A stretch of DNA of 64,000 bases from CAYTGR01 sp964437445. Its GTDB lineage: Bacteria > Chloroflexota > Anaerolineae > B4-G1 > SLSP01. The notes beneath the pieces were generated by a model. It was not told where the DNA came from, made no database searches, and saw nothing but the letters and a program-made list of their open reading frames with translations. The stretch spans positions 1 to 64,000 of the forward strand of contig CAYTGR010000019.1 of the NCBI GenBank assembly GCA_964437445.1, read 5' to 3'. Shown here in pieces: positions 41,637-49,793 of the stretch; the first letter of the stretch is position 1; every line of letters starts with the position of its first letter. The translations under genes and the position numbers were made by a program.

Positions 41637-44600
41637 TCACCGTTTAAGCACCGGCCTGAGTTGAGCGTACTCCTCCGGCGTCAACAGCCGGATGCGCCAG
41701 GCGACCAATCCGTAGATTGCCAGCCCGCCCGCCAGGGCTACCAGGCGGCCCACCGGCAGTAAGGCGAGCGCCGCTGCCCCCATGGCCAGCCCCGCCAGGG
41801 CCGGTCGTGCCACGATGCGCTTCCAGCCGACCGCCCCGACCTGTCGCTGCAGGCCGATGGCGAAGGGTATCAGCAGCGCGAGCTCCGAGAGAATGGTGAT
41901 CACGGCCGAGGCCGGGTAGCCAAAGCGGGGGATGAACAGGAGGTTGGCGAGCACATTGAAGGCCAGGCCGATCACGAAGGCGCGCGTCAGGTAGCGCTGT
42001 TGGCCCAACGCGATGAGCACGTAGTTGGTCAGGCTGTTGATCCAGCCGATGGGAATGGACCAGATCATCAGTTGCAGCGCGATCATGGAGTGGGGGAGAT
42101 AGGCCACGTCGCCTAAGATCAGGACCAGTTCTCGCGCCAGCAGCGTGCCGATGAGCGCGGCCGGCAGGGCCAGCGTCACCAGCAGCTTGACGCCGAGCCG
42201 GTAGGAGAAGAGCAGGGCGTTCTGATCCTCGCGGGCCTGCCGTGAGAGGACCGGAAAGACCGCCATCGTGAACATGGCCGGGATGATGTTGAGGGCGTCC
42301 AGAAATTTGTAGGCGGTGCTGTACCAGCCGACCACGGCGCTGCCCTGAATGGCTTCCAGGAGCACAACGTCCACTTTGAAGAAGAGCGTCGCCAGCAGAT
42401 GGTTGAGCATCAGCGGCCAGGATTCGGCCATCATGGAACGGCGCAGTGCGCCGTCTGGCTCCCAGTGGGGCTTAAAGAAGAACTTCAGCGCGGCGCCGCC
42501 CAAAATGCCCATGGCCACCAGGTTGATGACGATGGAGGTGCCGGCCAGGCCGACCACTCCCCAGCCTAACAGGAGGACGGCGGCCCCCAACGCGGCCTTG
42601 AGCAGCGCGGAGACTGTGGAGATGGCGGCCGGGTATTCGGCCTTCTCGTAAGCGTAGAAGAGCGAGGTCAGCCCTTTGGCCAGCGAGCCCGGCACCAACC
42701 CGACGTAGAGCAGGGCGATGGCCGTGAGGGTCTGCGCGTTGAGCGCCGGCGCAATCAGCGTCTGGCGCAGCGCGAGGAGCCCCACCAGCAGCGGAATTCC
42801 CCCGATGCTGAGCGCCAACCGCACGGCCGTGGTGTTGAACAGGTAGCGGTTGCTCTGTTCCCGGTTGCAGGCCACCTCGCGGGTCAGATAGGCATCCAGC
42901 CCGAAGTTGGTGAGGATCTCAAACCAGCCGAAGATGACGATGGCGTAGTAGTAATCGCCGGCGTTGGCCGGACCCAGGATACGCAACATCAACGCGGCCA
43001 GGGCAAAGTCAAGCGCCCGGTTGAACAGGTTAAGGACAATCGGCGCGATGCTGTTTTTGGCGACCCGCTGAACGGTTTCGGTGCCGGCGGGTTCGCGGTA
43101 ACCGCGCCGCCAGCCCCACAGAAGTACCAGGAAGAGCCAGACCATCCCGGCCAGGAAGCTGGTGAAGGCACCAACTTTGACGCTGTCGGGGCTATAACGG
43201 AAGCGTACCGTCCAGGCTCCCGGCTCTAATGATACGCCGCGGAAGTTGCCGGCCACCCGTACGATCGGCACTTCCGTCTCCTGGGTCTCGTCGGTCCCGG
43301 CCGGCCGCACGAAGGCTTTCCAGCCGGGGGCGTAGGCGTCCAAGAGGACCAGCCAGGCGGGAAGGTCGGTCTGGGCCTCCACCACCACCTGGTTGATCTC
43401 GTAGGCCACGACGGACTGCGGCTGCGGCTCACCGCGCACCGGCGTGGCCGCCGACCCGCTGCCCGCGTTTCCCTCCACCATCACATAGAAACGCGGATCG
43501 TAGGTCTGGATAAGGGTTTGGATCGCCTCCACGTTGGGCACCACCAGCGTCGCCGATTGCGGCAGCGTGTAAGCGCGGGGCATCACTGCCAGGTTCTCGT
43601 AGACCCTTAGCTCGCCTTGCCGATAGACTTCTTTATACTTGGGCAGCGGGATTTCAATCTCACTGAGGATATACTTCACGTTAAGCAGGTCGGTCAGCGG
43701 GCTATCCAGGCTGTCAAAGCGGGTGAAGGGCGCGATGCGGTTGTATGGCAGCTCGCCCTGCGGCTCAATCCAGCCCATGTAGCGGGCATATTGCGCTGAG
43801 AAGAGGCTGTCATAGCCGCGCACGTCCTGAAAGCCAAAGAGCATCCCCGTGTTGGCGTTGAACGTCTTCGCGCCGAAGGGATCAAACGTGGAGAAGCGCC
43901 AGAGGCCCTGATCCTGCCGCAAAAATTCCACTACCGGTGGCGTCACGGTGAGCAGCGCGGGATCGGTAGCCGGATTGAAGCCGGCGCCGAAGGTCATTTT
44001 GTCCACTACCAGCACCACCACCGCCAGCAGTTCCCAGATCGGGCGGCCGCCCAAGCGCCGGGGCAGATAAATGGGACAGCGTGAGACGCGCAACACAATG
44101 CCGACGGTCAGCAGCATAAAGCCGGCCAACTGGATCCACGGGAAGAGGTACGAATAAAAGGCGCGGTGGTCGGGGAAAGCGTCGGATGCCAGCGCCAGCG
44201 CCCCAAAAGCACGTTCTATCCACGGTTCCACCTGCGCAAAGGCCCAGCGCGAGGCCCACAGCCCGGCCAGCAGCAAGATCCCGCTCCAGAAGGTCAGTGC
44301 GCCCAATGTGCTTACCCAGTTGGGAGTGGCATCTAACCATAAGATCCTTAATGCGGGCTGCGTAGTCCGTTGATTCGTTGGCTCGTTGGTTCGTTGGCTT
44401 GCTGATTCGCTGACCCGTTGCGCCCCGATCCCCGCGAGTGCCGCCATCGCCACCGTGAAGGGGAAGACCCAGCGGAAGGGCGAGTGGGACTGGTTCAGGA
44501 AGGGCAGGGCATAGACCAGCGCGTAAAGCGGCGTCCCAAACATACAGCCCAGCGAAAAAAGCGTCAACAACGTGAAAAACGGCACGTAGGGCTGTTTTAA

Positions 44601-45806
44601 CCAGTTGACCAGGCGGACCCTGATGCGTTGACTCGTTGATTCGCCGCTTTGCTGACTCGCCGGCTCGCCTTTGACCACGGCCAGCAGCGCCAGCAGGAGC
44701 GGCAGCACCCCCAGGTAGACGCCGCCCTCCACATAGTTCTTGATCCCCCAGAAGAATGAGTCAATCGGCTGGCCCTGGGCGTTGACCGTCGCCGGCACCA
44801 CAGCGCCGGTGAAGAGGTCCCGCAGGGTATGGTGGGCGGGGTTGCCGTAGAAGTTGGGGATCAGAAAGGTGATGAGGTGGCGCAGGGGGTAGGCCCAACT
44901 GCGCACCTGGCTCAACGTCACTGCGCCCTGGCGGAAACTGCCGCGTACCGTCTCGTAGAGCGGAATCAGCTGCACCGCGCCGAACCCCAGCCCTAACAAT
45001 CCCAGCAGCGCCAGCATCATCAGGGGGGAACCGACCGCCGTCAGCCATTGGGTGCGCGGCGTCGTCGCGGCGGTGTAGACCAGCCGCCAGAGCGCAAACG
45101 CCCCCATCACCAACAGGACGAAATAGGTGATCTCGGCATGGCCGGCCAGTAATTGCAGCCCCAGGGCGGCTGCACCGAGCAACGCCCAGGGCAACGTTGC
45201 CGGTCCGCGGCCGCCGAAGGGAGCCCGCCGCACCGTCAGCTCTATCAGCGCCAGCAGCAGCGGCAGCCAGGAGGCGGCCGCCAGGATCATCGGATGGACG
45301 ACTGAGACGAGCAGGAAGCCGCTGAGCTCAAAGGTAATCCCGGCCAGCAGGGCCCCCAGCCGTCCCGTGCGCAACACCCGGACCAGCACGTACATCCAGA
45401 TGCCGGCCAGCCCTAATTGCACCACCGTAAAAATGCCGTAGGCGCGCGGTAAGGGGAAAAGATAATAGAGGATACTCAGCGGGTAAAGGCCCGAATGTTG
45501 CCCGTTGGCCAGAAACGGATGGCCGGTGAAAAGGTGGGGATCCCAGAGCGGCAGCTGGCCCTGCCGCAGCGCCTGGACGATAAATTGCTTCCAGAGATAA
45601 TTTTCCAGCACGAGATCGGCCAGCAGCCCATTTTGGGGGGCCGTGATTTCTGCCGCCGGGGTCGCCGAACGAAAGGGCTCAAAGCCGTAGTAAATATCAC
45701 CGGGCAGGAGCGTTTTACTCCCCAGGGTGACCGGGGCAAACAACAGGAGGGGTAACAGCAGGAGCAGGACGAGACACGCCAGGTCAAGCCAGCGTTGTCG
45801 CGTCAT
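41637..45806 (-). CDS. YfhO-like membrane protein fused to a Wzx-type polysaccharide flippase
   Basis: A 1389-residue polytopic protein. Residues about 1-880 are YfhO-like: many TM helices, the GDIYYGFEPFR and WDPHLFTGHPFLANGQ segments, and a soluble portion. From about 915 to the end it resembles Wzx/MATE-type lipid-linked oligosaccharide flippases (LRILGPANAGDYYY, about 12-14 TM helices). The reading frame is continuous. Two loops (about residues 387 and 469) contain octameric tandem repeats in frame. ATG 45806 overlaps the stop of the upstream GT2 gene (ATGA). The fusion suggests that assembly and flipping of one glycan lipid are coupled. Confidence 0.85.
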   Translation of the reverse strand: MTRQRWLDLACLVLLLLLPLLLFAPVTLGSKTLLPGDIYYGFEPFRSATPAAEITAPQNGLLADLVLENYLWKQFIVQALRQGQLPLWDPHLFTGHPFLANGQHSGLYPLSILYYLFPLPRAYGIFTVVQLGLAGIWMYVLVRVLRTGRLGALLAGITFELSGFLLVSVVHPMILAAASWLPLLLALIELTVRRAPFGGRGPATLPWALLGAAALGLQLLAGHAEITYFVLLVMGAFALWRLVYTAATTPRTQWLTAVGSPLMMLALLGLLGLGFGAVQLIPLYETVRGSFRQGAVTLSQVRSWAYPLRHLITFLIPNFYGNPAHHTLRDLFTGAVVPATVNAQGQPIDSFFWGIKNYVEGGVYLGVLPLLLALLAVVKGEPASQQSGESTSQRIRVRLVNWLKQPYVPFFTLLTLFSLGCMFGTPLYALVYALPFLNQSHSPFRWVFPFTVAMAALAGIGAQRVSESASQRTNEPTNQRTTQPALRILWLDATPNWVSTLGALTFWSGILLLAGLWASRWAFAQVEPWIERAFGALALASDAFPDHRAFYSYLFPWIQLAGFMLLTVGIVLRVSRCPIYLPRRLGGRPIWELLAVVVLVVDKMTFGAGFNPATDPALLTVTPPVVEFLRQDQGLWRFSTFDPFGAKTFNANTGMLFGFQDVRGYDSLFSAQYARYMGWIEPQGELPYNRIAPFTRFDSLDSPLTDLLNVKYILSEIEIPLPKYKEVYRQGELRVYENLAVMPRAYTLPQSATLVVPNVEAIQTLIQTYDPRFYVMVEGNAGSGSAATPVRGEPQPQSVVAYEINQVVVEAQTDLPAWLVLLDAYAPGWKAFVRPAGTDETQETEVPIVRVAGNFRGVSLEPGAWTVRFRYSPDSVKVGAFTSFLAGMVWLFLVLLWGWRRGYREPAGTETVQRVAKNSIAPIVLNLFNRALDFALAALMLRILGPANAGDYYYAIVIFGWFEILTNFGLDAYLTREVACNREQSNRYLFNTTAVRLALSIGGIPLLVGLLALRQTLIAPALNAQTLTAIALLYVGLVPGSLAKGLTSLFYAYEKAEYPAAISTVSALLKAALGAAVLLLGWGVVGLAGTSIVINLVAMGILGGAALKFFFKPHWEPDGALRRSMMAESWPLMLNHLLATLFFKVDVVLLEAIQGSAVVGWYSTAYKFLDALNIIPAMFTMAVFPVLSRQAREDQNALLFSYRLGVKLLVTLALPAALIGTLLARELVLILGDVAYLPHSMIALQLMIWSIPIGWINSLTNYVLIALGQQRYLTRAFVIGLAFNVLANLLFIPRFGYPASAVITILSELALLIPFAIGLQRQVGAVGWKRIVARPALAGLAMGAAALALLPVGRLVALAGGLAIYGLVAWRIRLLTPEEYAQLRPVLKR
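44364..44421. repeat. Octameric tandem repeat within coding sequence, copy B
   Basis: Seven imperfect 8-bp units (plus strand TTGATTCG, TTGGCTCG, TTGGTTCG, TTGGCTTG, CTGATTCG, CTGACCCG). On the minus strand it encodes a Ser/Thr/Gln/Asn-rich loop in the YfhO part of the fusion. Confidence 0.75.
44620..44670. repeat. Octameric tandem repeat within coding sequence, copy C
   Basis: About six imperfect units of the same 8-bp family, encoding a second Ser/Gln/Glu-rich loop of the YfhO part. Confidence 0.7.
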
Positions 45807-46546
45807 GCCGCCCACCGATCTGCGGGCGTTAGCTGGCGGTAGCGCCAACGCACCTGCCAGACTCGCAGCGCAGCTTCTAATTGCACCCGCAGACTCATCT
45901 TGGATTCCCCGCGCTGCCGGTCTGGAAAGAAGATGGGCACTTCTATGACGTGATACCCCAACCGCCAGGCGACGTAGAGCGTCTCCACTTGAAAGATATA
46001 ACCGTGGGAGACCACGCGCCCCACGCCGACGCCGCGCAAGGCTTCTGCCCGGTAGGCCCGGAAGCCACCGGTTGTGTCGTGCACCGGTACCCCCAAAAGC
46101 GTGCGGGTGTAAAAATTGGCCCAGGCCGAAAGCGCCTTACGCGCCCATCCCCAGCTGGCATCCGTGCCCCCGCCCTGAATATAGCGCGAGCCGATCACAA
46201 TATCCGCCGCGGCCAACCCCGCCAGCAAGCGCGGCACATCCGTCGGCTGATGTGAGAAATCGCAATCCATCTGGACGATGGCGGTAGCGCCATGCTCCAA
46301 GGCATAGCGGAAACCGTCCACATAGGCCAGCCCCAGTCCGCGTGGCCCGGTGCGATGCAACACGTGAAGCTGGCCGATCCAGCGCTCCGCCAGCCGGTCG
46401 GCCACCTCACCGGTTCCATCCGGCGAAGCGTCGTCTACATAGAGCAGATGCAGGTTGGGTACCGGCAGCGCCAGCAACGCCTCGGCCATCGGTTCAACGT
46501 TGTCTGCTTCGTTATAGGTTGGGATGACCACCCACGGACCGTTCAA
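45803..46546 (-). CDS. Polyprenol-phosphate mannose/glucose synthase-like GT2
   Basis: A 247-residue GT2 enzyme without TM helices, similar to dolichol/polyprenol phosphate mannose synthase. VVIPTYNEADNV, YVDDASPDGTG, MDCDFSHQP (DxD-type) and IGSRYIQGG are the family blocks, then TGGFRAYRAEAL. The TTG at 46546 is eight bases after GGAGG and is the likely start. It makes a lipid-linked sugar that GT39-like transferases use as donor, which fits the neighbouring GT39-like gene. It overlaps the fusion gene by four bases. Confidence 0.88.
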   Translation of the reverse strand: MNGPWVVIPTYNEADNVEPMAEALLALPVPNLHLLYVDDASPDGTGEVADRLAERWIGQLHVLHRTGPRGLGLAYVDGFRYALEHGATAIVQMDCDFSHQPTDVPRLLAGLAAADIVIGSRYIQGGGTDASWGWARKALSAWANFYTRTLLGVPVHDTTGGFRAYRAEALRGVGVGRVVSHGYIFQVETLYVAWRLGYHVIEVPIFFPDRQRGESKMSLRVQLEAALRVWQVRWRYRQLTPADRWAA

Positions 46547-46592
46547 ATTTCAGGCCTCCACTCTTGATAAACATGCCGACCCATACAAGCAA

Positions 46593-46630
46593 ACAGGGCC
46601 TGGAAGGGGGTGTGACCTTCCCGGCCCTGT
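46593..46630 (-). terminator. Hairpin terminator after the REC/GGDEF-like gene
   Basis: A 15-bp stem (46593-46607 with 46616-46630, one G-T pair) with an 8-base loop, followed by TTTGCTTGT on the minus strand. Confidence 0.6.
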
Positions 46631-46646
46631 GAGCGATCATCCGGGG

Positions 46647-47540
46647 TCAGGCCTGGGGATGATTGCTGAACAGCACCTGTCGTAATTGCGTTAATCCTCC
46701 CTCGCGCGGGATCTGGACCGACGAAAGGAGCTGAATGTCAAAAGTGATGCGGGGTAGGGGCGTGCCGTCGCTTTGTTTGCCGCTTTCCCAATCCCGGTAA
46801 GGGTAGAAGAAAGAGATCGCTTCGTTGAGGCGTTGGTGGAGCCGCCCCATAACAATATAGCCTTGAGCAGCCGGGACGACGATTAAAAACTGGTAAATAT
46901 CCAGCTGGCCTACAAAAGGATCCGTCGTGATCACTTCGGCCGCCGTATTTTGCAGAATCAATGCCACCGCCCGGAGGACATCGTCGTGAGTCACGAAGCC
47001 GTAGGCATCGCTGAAGGCCTCCATCCCCTGGAGCCGCAGTCCGATGAAGGATAAATGCGCGTCGGCGGCCACCCGTTCCATTTGCTCTTCCAGCAGCACC
47101 GAAATGGGCAATCCGGTCACAGGGTGGAGCAAGGTGTCCAGGTTACTGCGGCGCAGGATGTTGCGTACCCGATACCGCAGTTCCTGCACATCAAAGGGCT
47201 TAGTGATGTAATCTACCCCGCCCAGTTCCAGGCCCATCAGACGGTCAATCCGGTCGCGGCGTTCCGTCAGGAAAATGATGGGGATGTGCTCGGTGCGCCG
47301 CTGAGAGCGTAACCGCCGGCAGACCTCGTAGCCATCAATATCCGGCAGGTGGATGTCTAACACTACCAGGTCAGGCGGTCGCTCGGTGGCCATGGTCAGC
47401 GCATCCTGACCCCAGGCGACATGGGAGACTTTGTAGCCTAACGAGGCAAAGTAAGCCGACAGCATATCCGCTGTATTGGGATCGTCTTCCACGATGAGGA
47501 TATGGCGGGGAACGTTTTCTTCACCCACTGTCGCGCCCAT
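46647..47540 (-). CDS. Response regulator with degenerate GGDEF-like domain
   Basis: A 297-residue protein. The receiver domain (about 12-130) shows ILIVEDDPNTADM, VVLDIHLPDIDG (acceptor Asp) and ITKPFDVQEL. The C-terminal part (about 135-290) begins HPVTGLPISVLLEEQM, like the D-LTGLPNR entry of GGDEF domains, but no GG(D/E)EF signature follows, so cyclic-di-GMP synthesis is unlikely. It lies 19 bp after the V4R gene and 126 bp after the roadblock stop, probably as the third gene of one operon. Confidence 0.8.
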   Translation of the reverse strand: MGATVGEENVPRHILIVEDDPNTADMLSAYFASLGYKVSHVAWGQDALTMATERPPDLVVLDIHLPDIDGYEVCRRLRSQRRTEHIPIIFLTERRDRIDRLMGLELGGVDYITKPFDVQELRYRVRNILRRSNLDTLLHPVTGLPISVLLEEQMERVAADAHLSFIGLRLQGMEAFSDAYGFVTHDDVLRAVALILQNTAAEVITTDPFVGQLDIYQFLIVVPAAQGYIVMGRLHQRLNEAISFFYPYRDWESGKQSDGTPLPRITFDIQLLSSVQIPREGGLTQLRQVLFSNHPQA

Positions 47541-47559
47541 AATTGTTTGCTGTGCCTTT

Positions 47560-48198
47560 TTAACCGATAGGTTCTTTGTAGACGTGGAACAGACAAACGT
47601 CGTGCTTCATGCCCATGCACTTGACCTGATCCACTCGGAAGGTGCGGCCGCCACTGACCCAACGCATGGCCTCTTCCAGGATGCCGACGGCGATATAACC
47701 ACCGGGACGGTCGACCTCGCGGCCCCAGCACATTGAACAGCGGTCAATGTAGTACTCAAAATACTCACCACCGGGGTCTTTCACGTAGGATTTTTGGTCG
47801 CTGAGTGAGTCAAAGACTTTGGCGACGGCCGGCAGCCCAAACTTGAGCTTGGCGGGCAGCGGCAGTACCCGGAAGGCCAGGTCGCTGGCGCCGACCAGGG
47901 CTCCAAAGTTGGATAGCCCTTGGGCGAAGAGCACGCGCCCGGAGCGCAGGGCCAACCCGCGGCCACCGCGTGGCCCATACATTTCCTCCAGCCCGCGGTT
48001 GAGGGCCGAAATGTAGGAAAAATCAAAACCCTTATCCATGTTGTCGGGCGGGGGGTTGTCAATGAACTGGGAGAGGCCGGAGATGTTAAGGACAGCGTTA
48101 AGCCCGTTGCGGCCCATGATTTCCTCCAGCGCATTGAGGAGAATCAGGGCGAAGCGGTTTGGGTAATAGAATCCACTGGGTTCAGGAGCATTTGTCAT
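47560..48198 (-). CDS. V4R-domain (4-vinyl reductase-like) sensor protein
   Basis: A 212-residue protein whose C-terminal half has the V4R pattern: CSMCWGRE, GGYIAVGILEEAMRWV, then CMGMKHDVCLFHV at the end. V4R domains bind hydrocarbons or metals and occur as sensors. The N-terminal half (about 10-110) resembles the helical part found with such domains. It lies 16 bp after the roadblock gene. The ligand is unknown. Confidence 0.78.
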   Translation of the reverse strand: MTNAPEPSGFYYPNRFALILLNALEEIMGRNGLNAVLNISGLSQFIDNPPPDNMDKGFDFSYISALNRGLEEMYGPRGGRGLALRSGRVLFAQGLSNFGALVGASDLAFRVLPLPAKLKFGLPAVAKVFDSLSDQKSYVKDPGGEYFEYYIDRCSMCWGREVDRPGGYIAVGILEEAMRWVSGGRTFRVDQVKCMGMKHDVCLFHVYKEPIG

Positions 48199-48213
48199 GG
48201 CGGCCCTCCTTAT

Positions 48214-48591
48214 CTACCTGAGAATCGTGGCCAGCTCATCGGCAGCCCGGCGCATGTCAAGGAAGAGTAGGCCTAACTTGGCCTGTTGTCGCGCCAGCAC
48301 GGTTAATACGGCCTCTTCCCCGACGGCCCGGAGAATCACGTAGCCCTTTTCCCCTTTGACATAAACCTCGTCCAACATGCCGCGTCCCAACTCACTGGCG
48401 ATGCGCTCGCCCAGCGAGAGCATAGCGGCGGACATGGCGGAAACCCGGTCTTCTTCTACTCCCTGGGGAAGAGATGAGGCTATGGTGAGACCATCTACAC
48501 TGACAATCGCGGCGGCTTCAACATCGGGGCTGCTCACTTGCAAATCGCGCAACCGTTCCACCATTTGTTCGGTACGAGATCTATTCGCCAT
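48214..48591 (-). CDS. Roadblock/LC7-domain protein
   Basis: A 125-residue roadblock/LC7 protein like MglB partners of Ras-like GTPases: VEAAAIVSVDGLTIASSLP near 24-42 and VLARQQAKLGLLFLDMRRAA near 98-117. It probably dimerises and regulates a small GTPase, but none is adjacent. The ATG at 48591 follows GGAGGT by eight bases. The promoter is likely at 48719-48747. Confidence 0.85.
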   Translation of the reverse strand: MANRSRTEQMVERLRDLQVSSPDVEAAAIVSVDGLTIASSLPQGVEEDRVSAMSAAMLSLGERIASELGRGMLDEVYVKGEKGYVILRAVGEEAVLTVLARQQAKLGLLFLDMRRAADELATILR

Positions 48592-48718
48592 CCTTGTTTA
48601 CCTCCATGTGGAGATTGAGTTTCTCGGTCCGGGGGGCCCCGCAACCGGGAAGTTATAGGTTATGAAAAGGTTACCATAGAATGAGGTCATGTCAAGCTAT
48701 ACTTGTCAAGATGTCCCA

Positions 48719-48747
48719 ATTTTAGCATAAAATGACTACGTCTGCAA
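48719..48747 (-). promoter_or_regulatory. Promoter of the roadblock-V4R-REC operon
   Basis: On the minus strand TTGCAG (48747-48742), a 17-bp spacer and TAAAAT (48724-48719) with an extended -10 TG. The start codon is about 128 bp downstream. The remainder of the 48592-48918 gap shows no gene. Confidence 0.5.
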
Positions 48748-48918
48748 CAGGGAACGGTTAAATCAAGTATACCACAAAAAATAGAAAGCGTGGCACAGGG
48801 GACACAACCCGGTACTTTTCAAGGGGAAAATTTCGTGGGGGGGATTTCCTAACTTCCCCCGCTGGCGGTAAGGCAAGCTGGTAGACAAGTAACGAGAGGC
48901 TCAATATGGATAATGGGC

Positions 48919-49548
48919 CTATGGGCGAGGGGATTCTGGAGCCAGCAGCCCGTGAAAAATGATCTGCAACCCGGCGTCCAACCGGGCGTACCAGGAATGG
49001 GGTGACGGCGCTGCGGGCAGCAGACAGGTGTACACAACGAAGAGGCGAATAAAATAGGCGGCCAGCAGCTCGCCGGCGATGTCGGCATCCACGTCTGGGT
49101 TGAATTCGCCCTGCCGCTGTCCTTCACGGACCATCGCGGCCAGCACCTGTGCGGGAGTTGGCCCGGTGGGGAGCGGGTAGACCTGGGCGTGCATGAAGAT
49201 CTGCTGCGCGACATCGCGGTAGGGGAAGAGCTCGTCGCCCATCGCCCGGAGCGTGCAGGTAATCCGCTCGGTAGCCGGTTGCCCTGGAGCCGGTGGCTCC
49301 GCCAAAAGTGATTGGACGCGGGCGAAAGTCAGCGTCACCAGCAACGTCTGTTTGCTCTCAAAATAGTTGAAGAAAGTGCCTTTGGCGATGTCGGCCGCCG
49401 CGGCAATTTCTTCCACAGTGGTGGCCTCAAACCCTTTGGCGTGAAACAATCGCTCCGCCGCCGTTAACAGGCGGCGGCGGGTTTCTTCTTTGCGGCGCTC
49501 CCGGCGGGAGCTGGCCTGGATGGGTGTCTCTGGTATCAATGCTATCAT
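48919..49548 (-). CDS. TetR-family transcriptional regulator
   Basis: A 209-residue TetR-type repressor. The helix-turn-helix (about 20-66) reads TRRRLLTAAERLF then TTVEEIAAAADIAKGTFFNYF, the usual recognition helix. The C-terminal helical domain binds an unknown ligand. ATG 49548 is chosen because the operator and -10 box lie immediately upstream; a TTG at 49560 is also in frame. The gene stands alone, and its operator overlaps its own promoter, so it is autoregulated. No other target is adjacent. Confidence 0.85.
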   Translation of the reverse strand: MIALIPETPIQASSRRERRKEETRRRLLTAAERLFHAKGFEATTVEEIAAAADIAKGTFFNYFESKQTLLVTLTFARVQSLLAEPPAPGQPATERITCTLRAMGDELFPYRDVAQQIFMHAQVYPLPTGPTPAQVLAAMVREGQRQGEFNPDVDADIAGELLAAYFIRLFVVYTCLLPAAPSPHSWYARLDAGLQIIFHGLLAPESPRP

Positions 49549-49576
49549 GACCCCGGTCAAAATTGACTCTGGTCAT
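49547..49576. promoter_or_regulatory. Palindromic operator overlapping the TetR promoter
   Basis: Inverted repeat with ends ATGACC (49547-49552) and GGTCAT (49571-49576), plus inner GGTCA and TTGAC half sites, spanning from the -10 box to the start codon. Confidence 0.7.
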
Positions 49577-49602
49577 TGTACCACAACGGGGTTAAAAATC
49601 AA
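49575..49602 (-). promoter_or_regulatory. Promoter of the TetR gene
   Basis: On the minus strand TTGATT (49602-49597), a 16-bp spacer and TACAAT (49580-49575). Confidence 0.65.
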
Positions 49603-49683
49603 CTTCCTCAGGCGAGGAACGGTGCTGACCAACGACTCGCGCTTCAGCCGCAGCACGGAGTCCTGTCGGCTGGAAACGCTGGC

Positions 49684-49793
49684 TGGACATTTTTCTGTAC
49701 TCTTTTACCTTTCACGGCCTACTGCTCTCTGCTCACTCCCTTACTGGTTTCTGTTCAAGGTTGGACATTTTTCTATACTCTTTTACCTTTCAC
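49684..49793. repeat. Pair of 32-bp direct repeats, 78 bp apart
   Basis: 49684-49715 and 49762-49793 share 31 of 32 bases (TGGACATTTTTCT, R, TACTC and so on). The second copy includes the stop codon of the CPBP gene (49783-49785). Between them lies a heptameric repeat (49718-49747). Confidence 0.7.
49718..49747. repeat. Heptameric tandem repeat, copy 3
   Basis: About four 7-bp units CTACTGC, TCTCTGC, TCACTCC, CTTACTG between the two 32-bp direct repeats. Confidence 0.45.

Noticed and set aside
46647..47540. Active diguanylate cyclase
   Set aside because: There is no GGDEF/GGEEF signature, only the entry segment of the fold.
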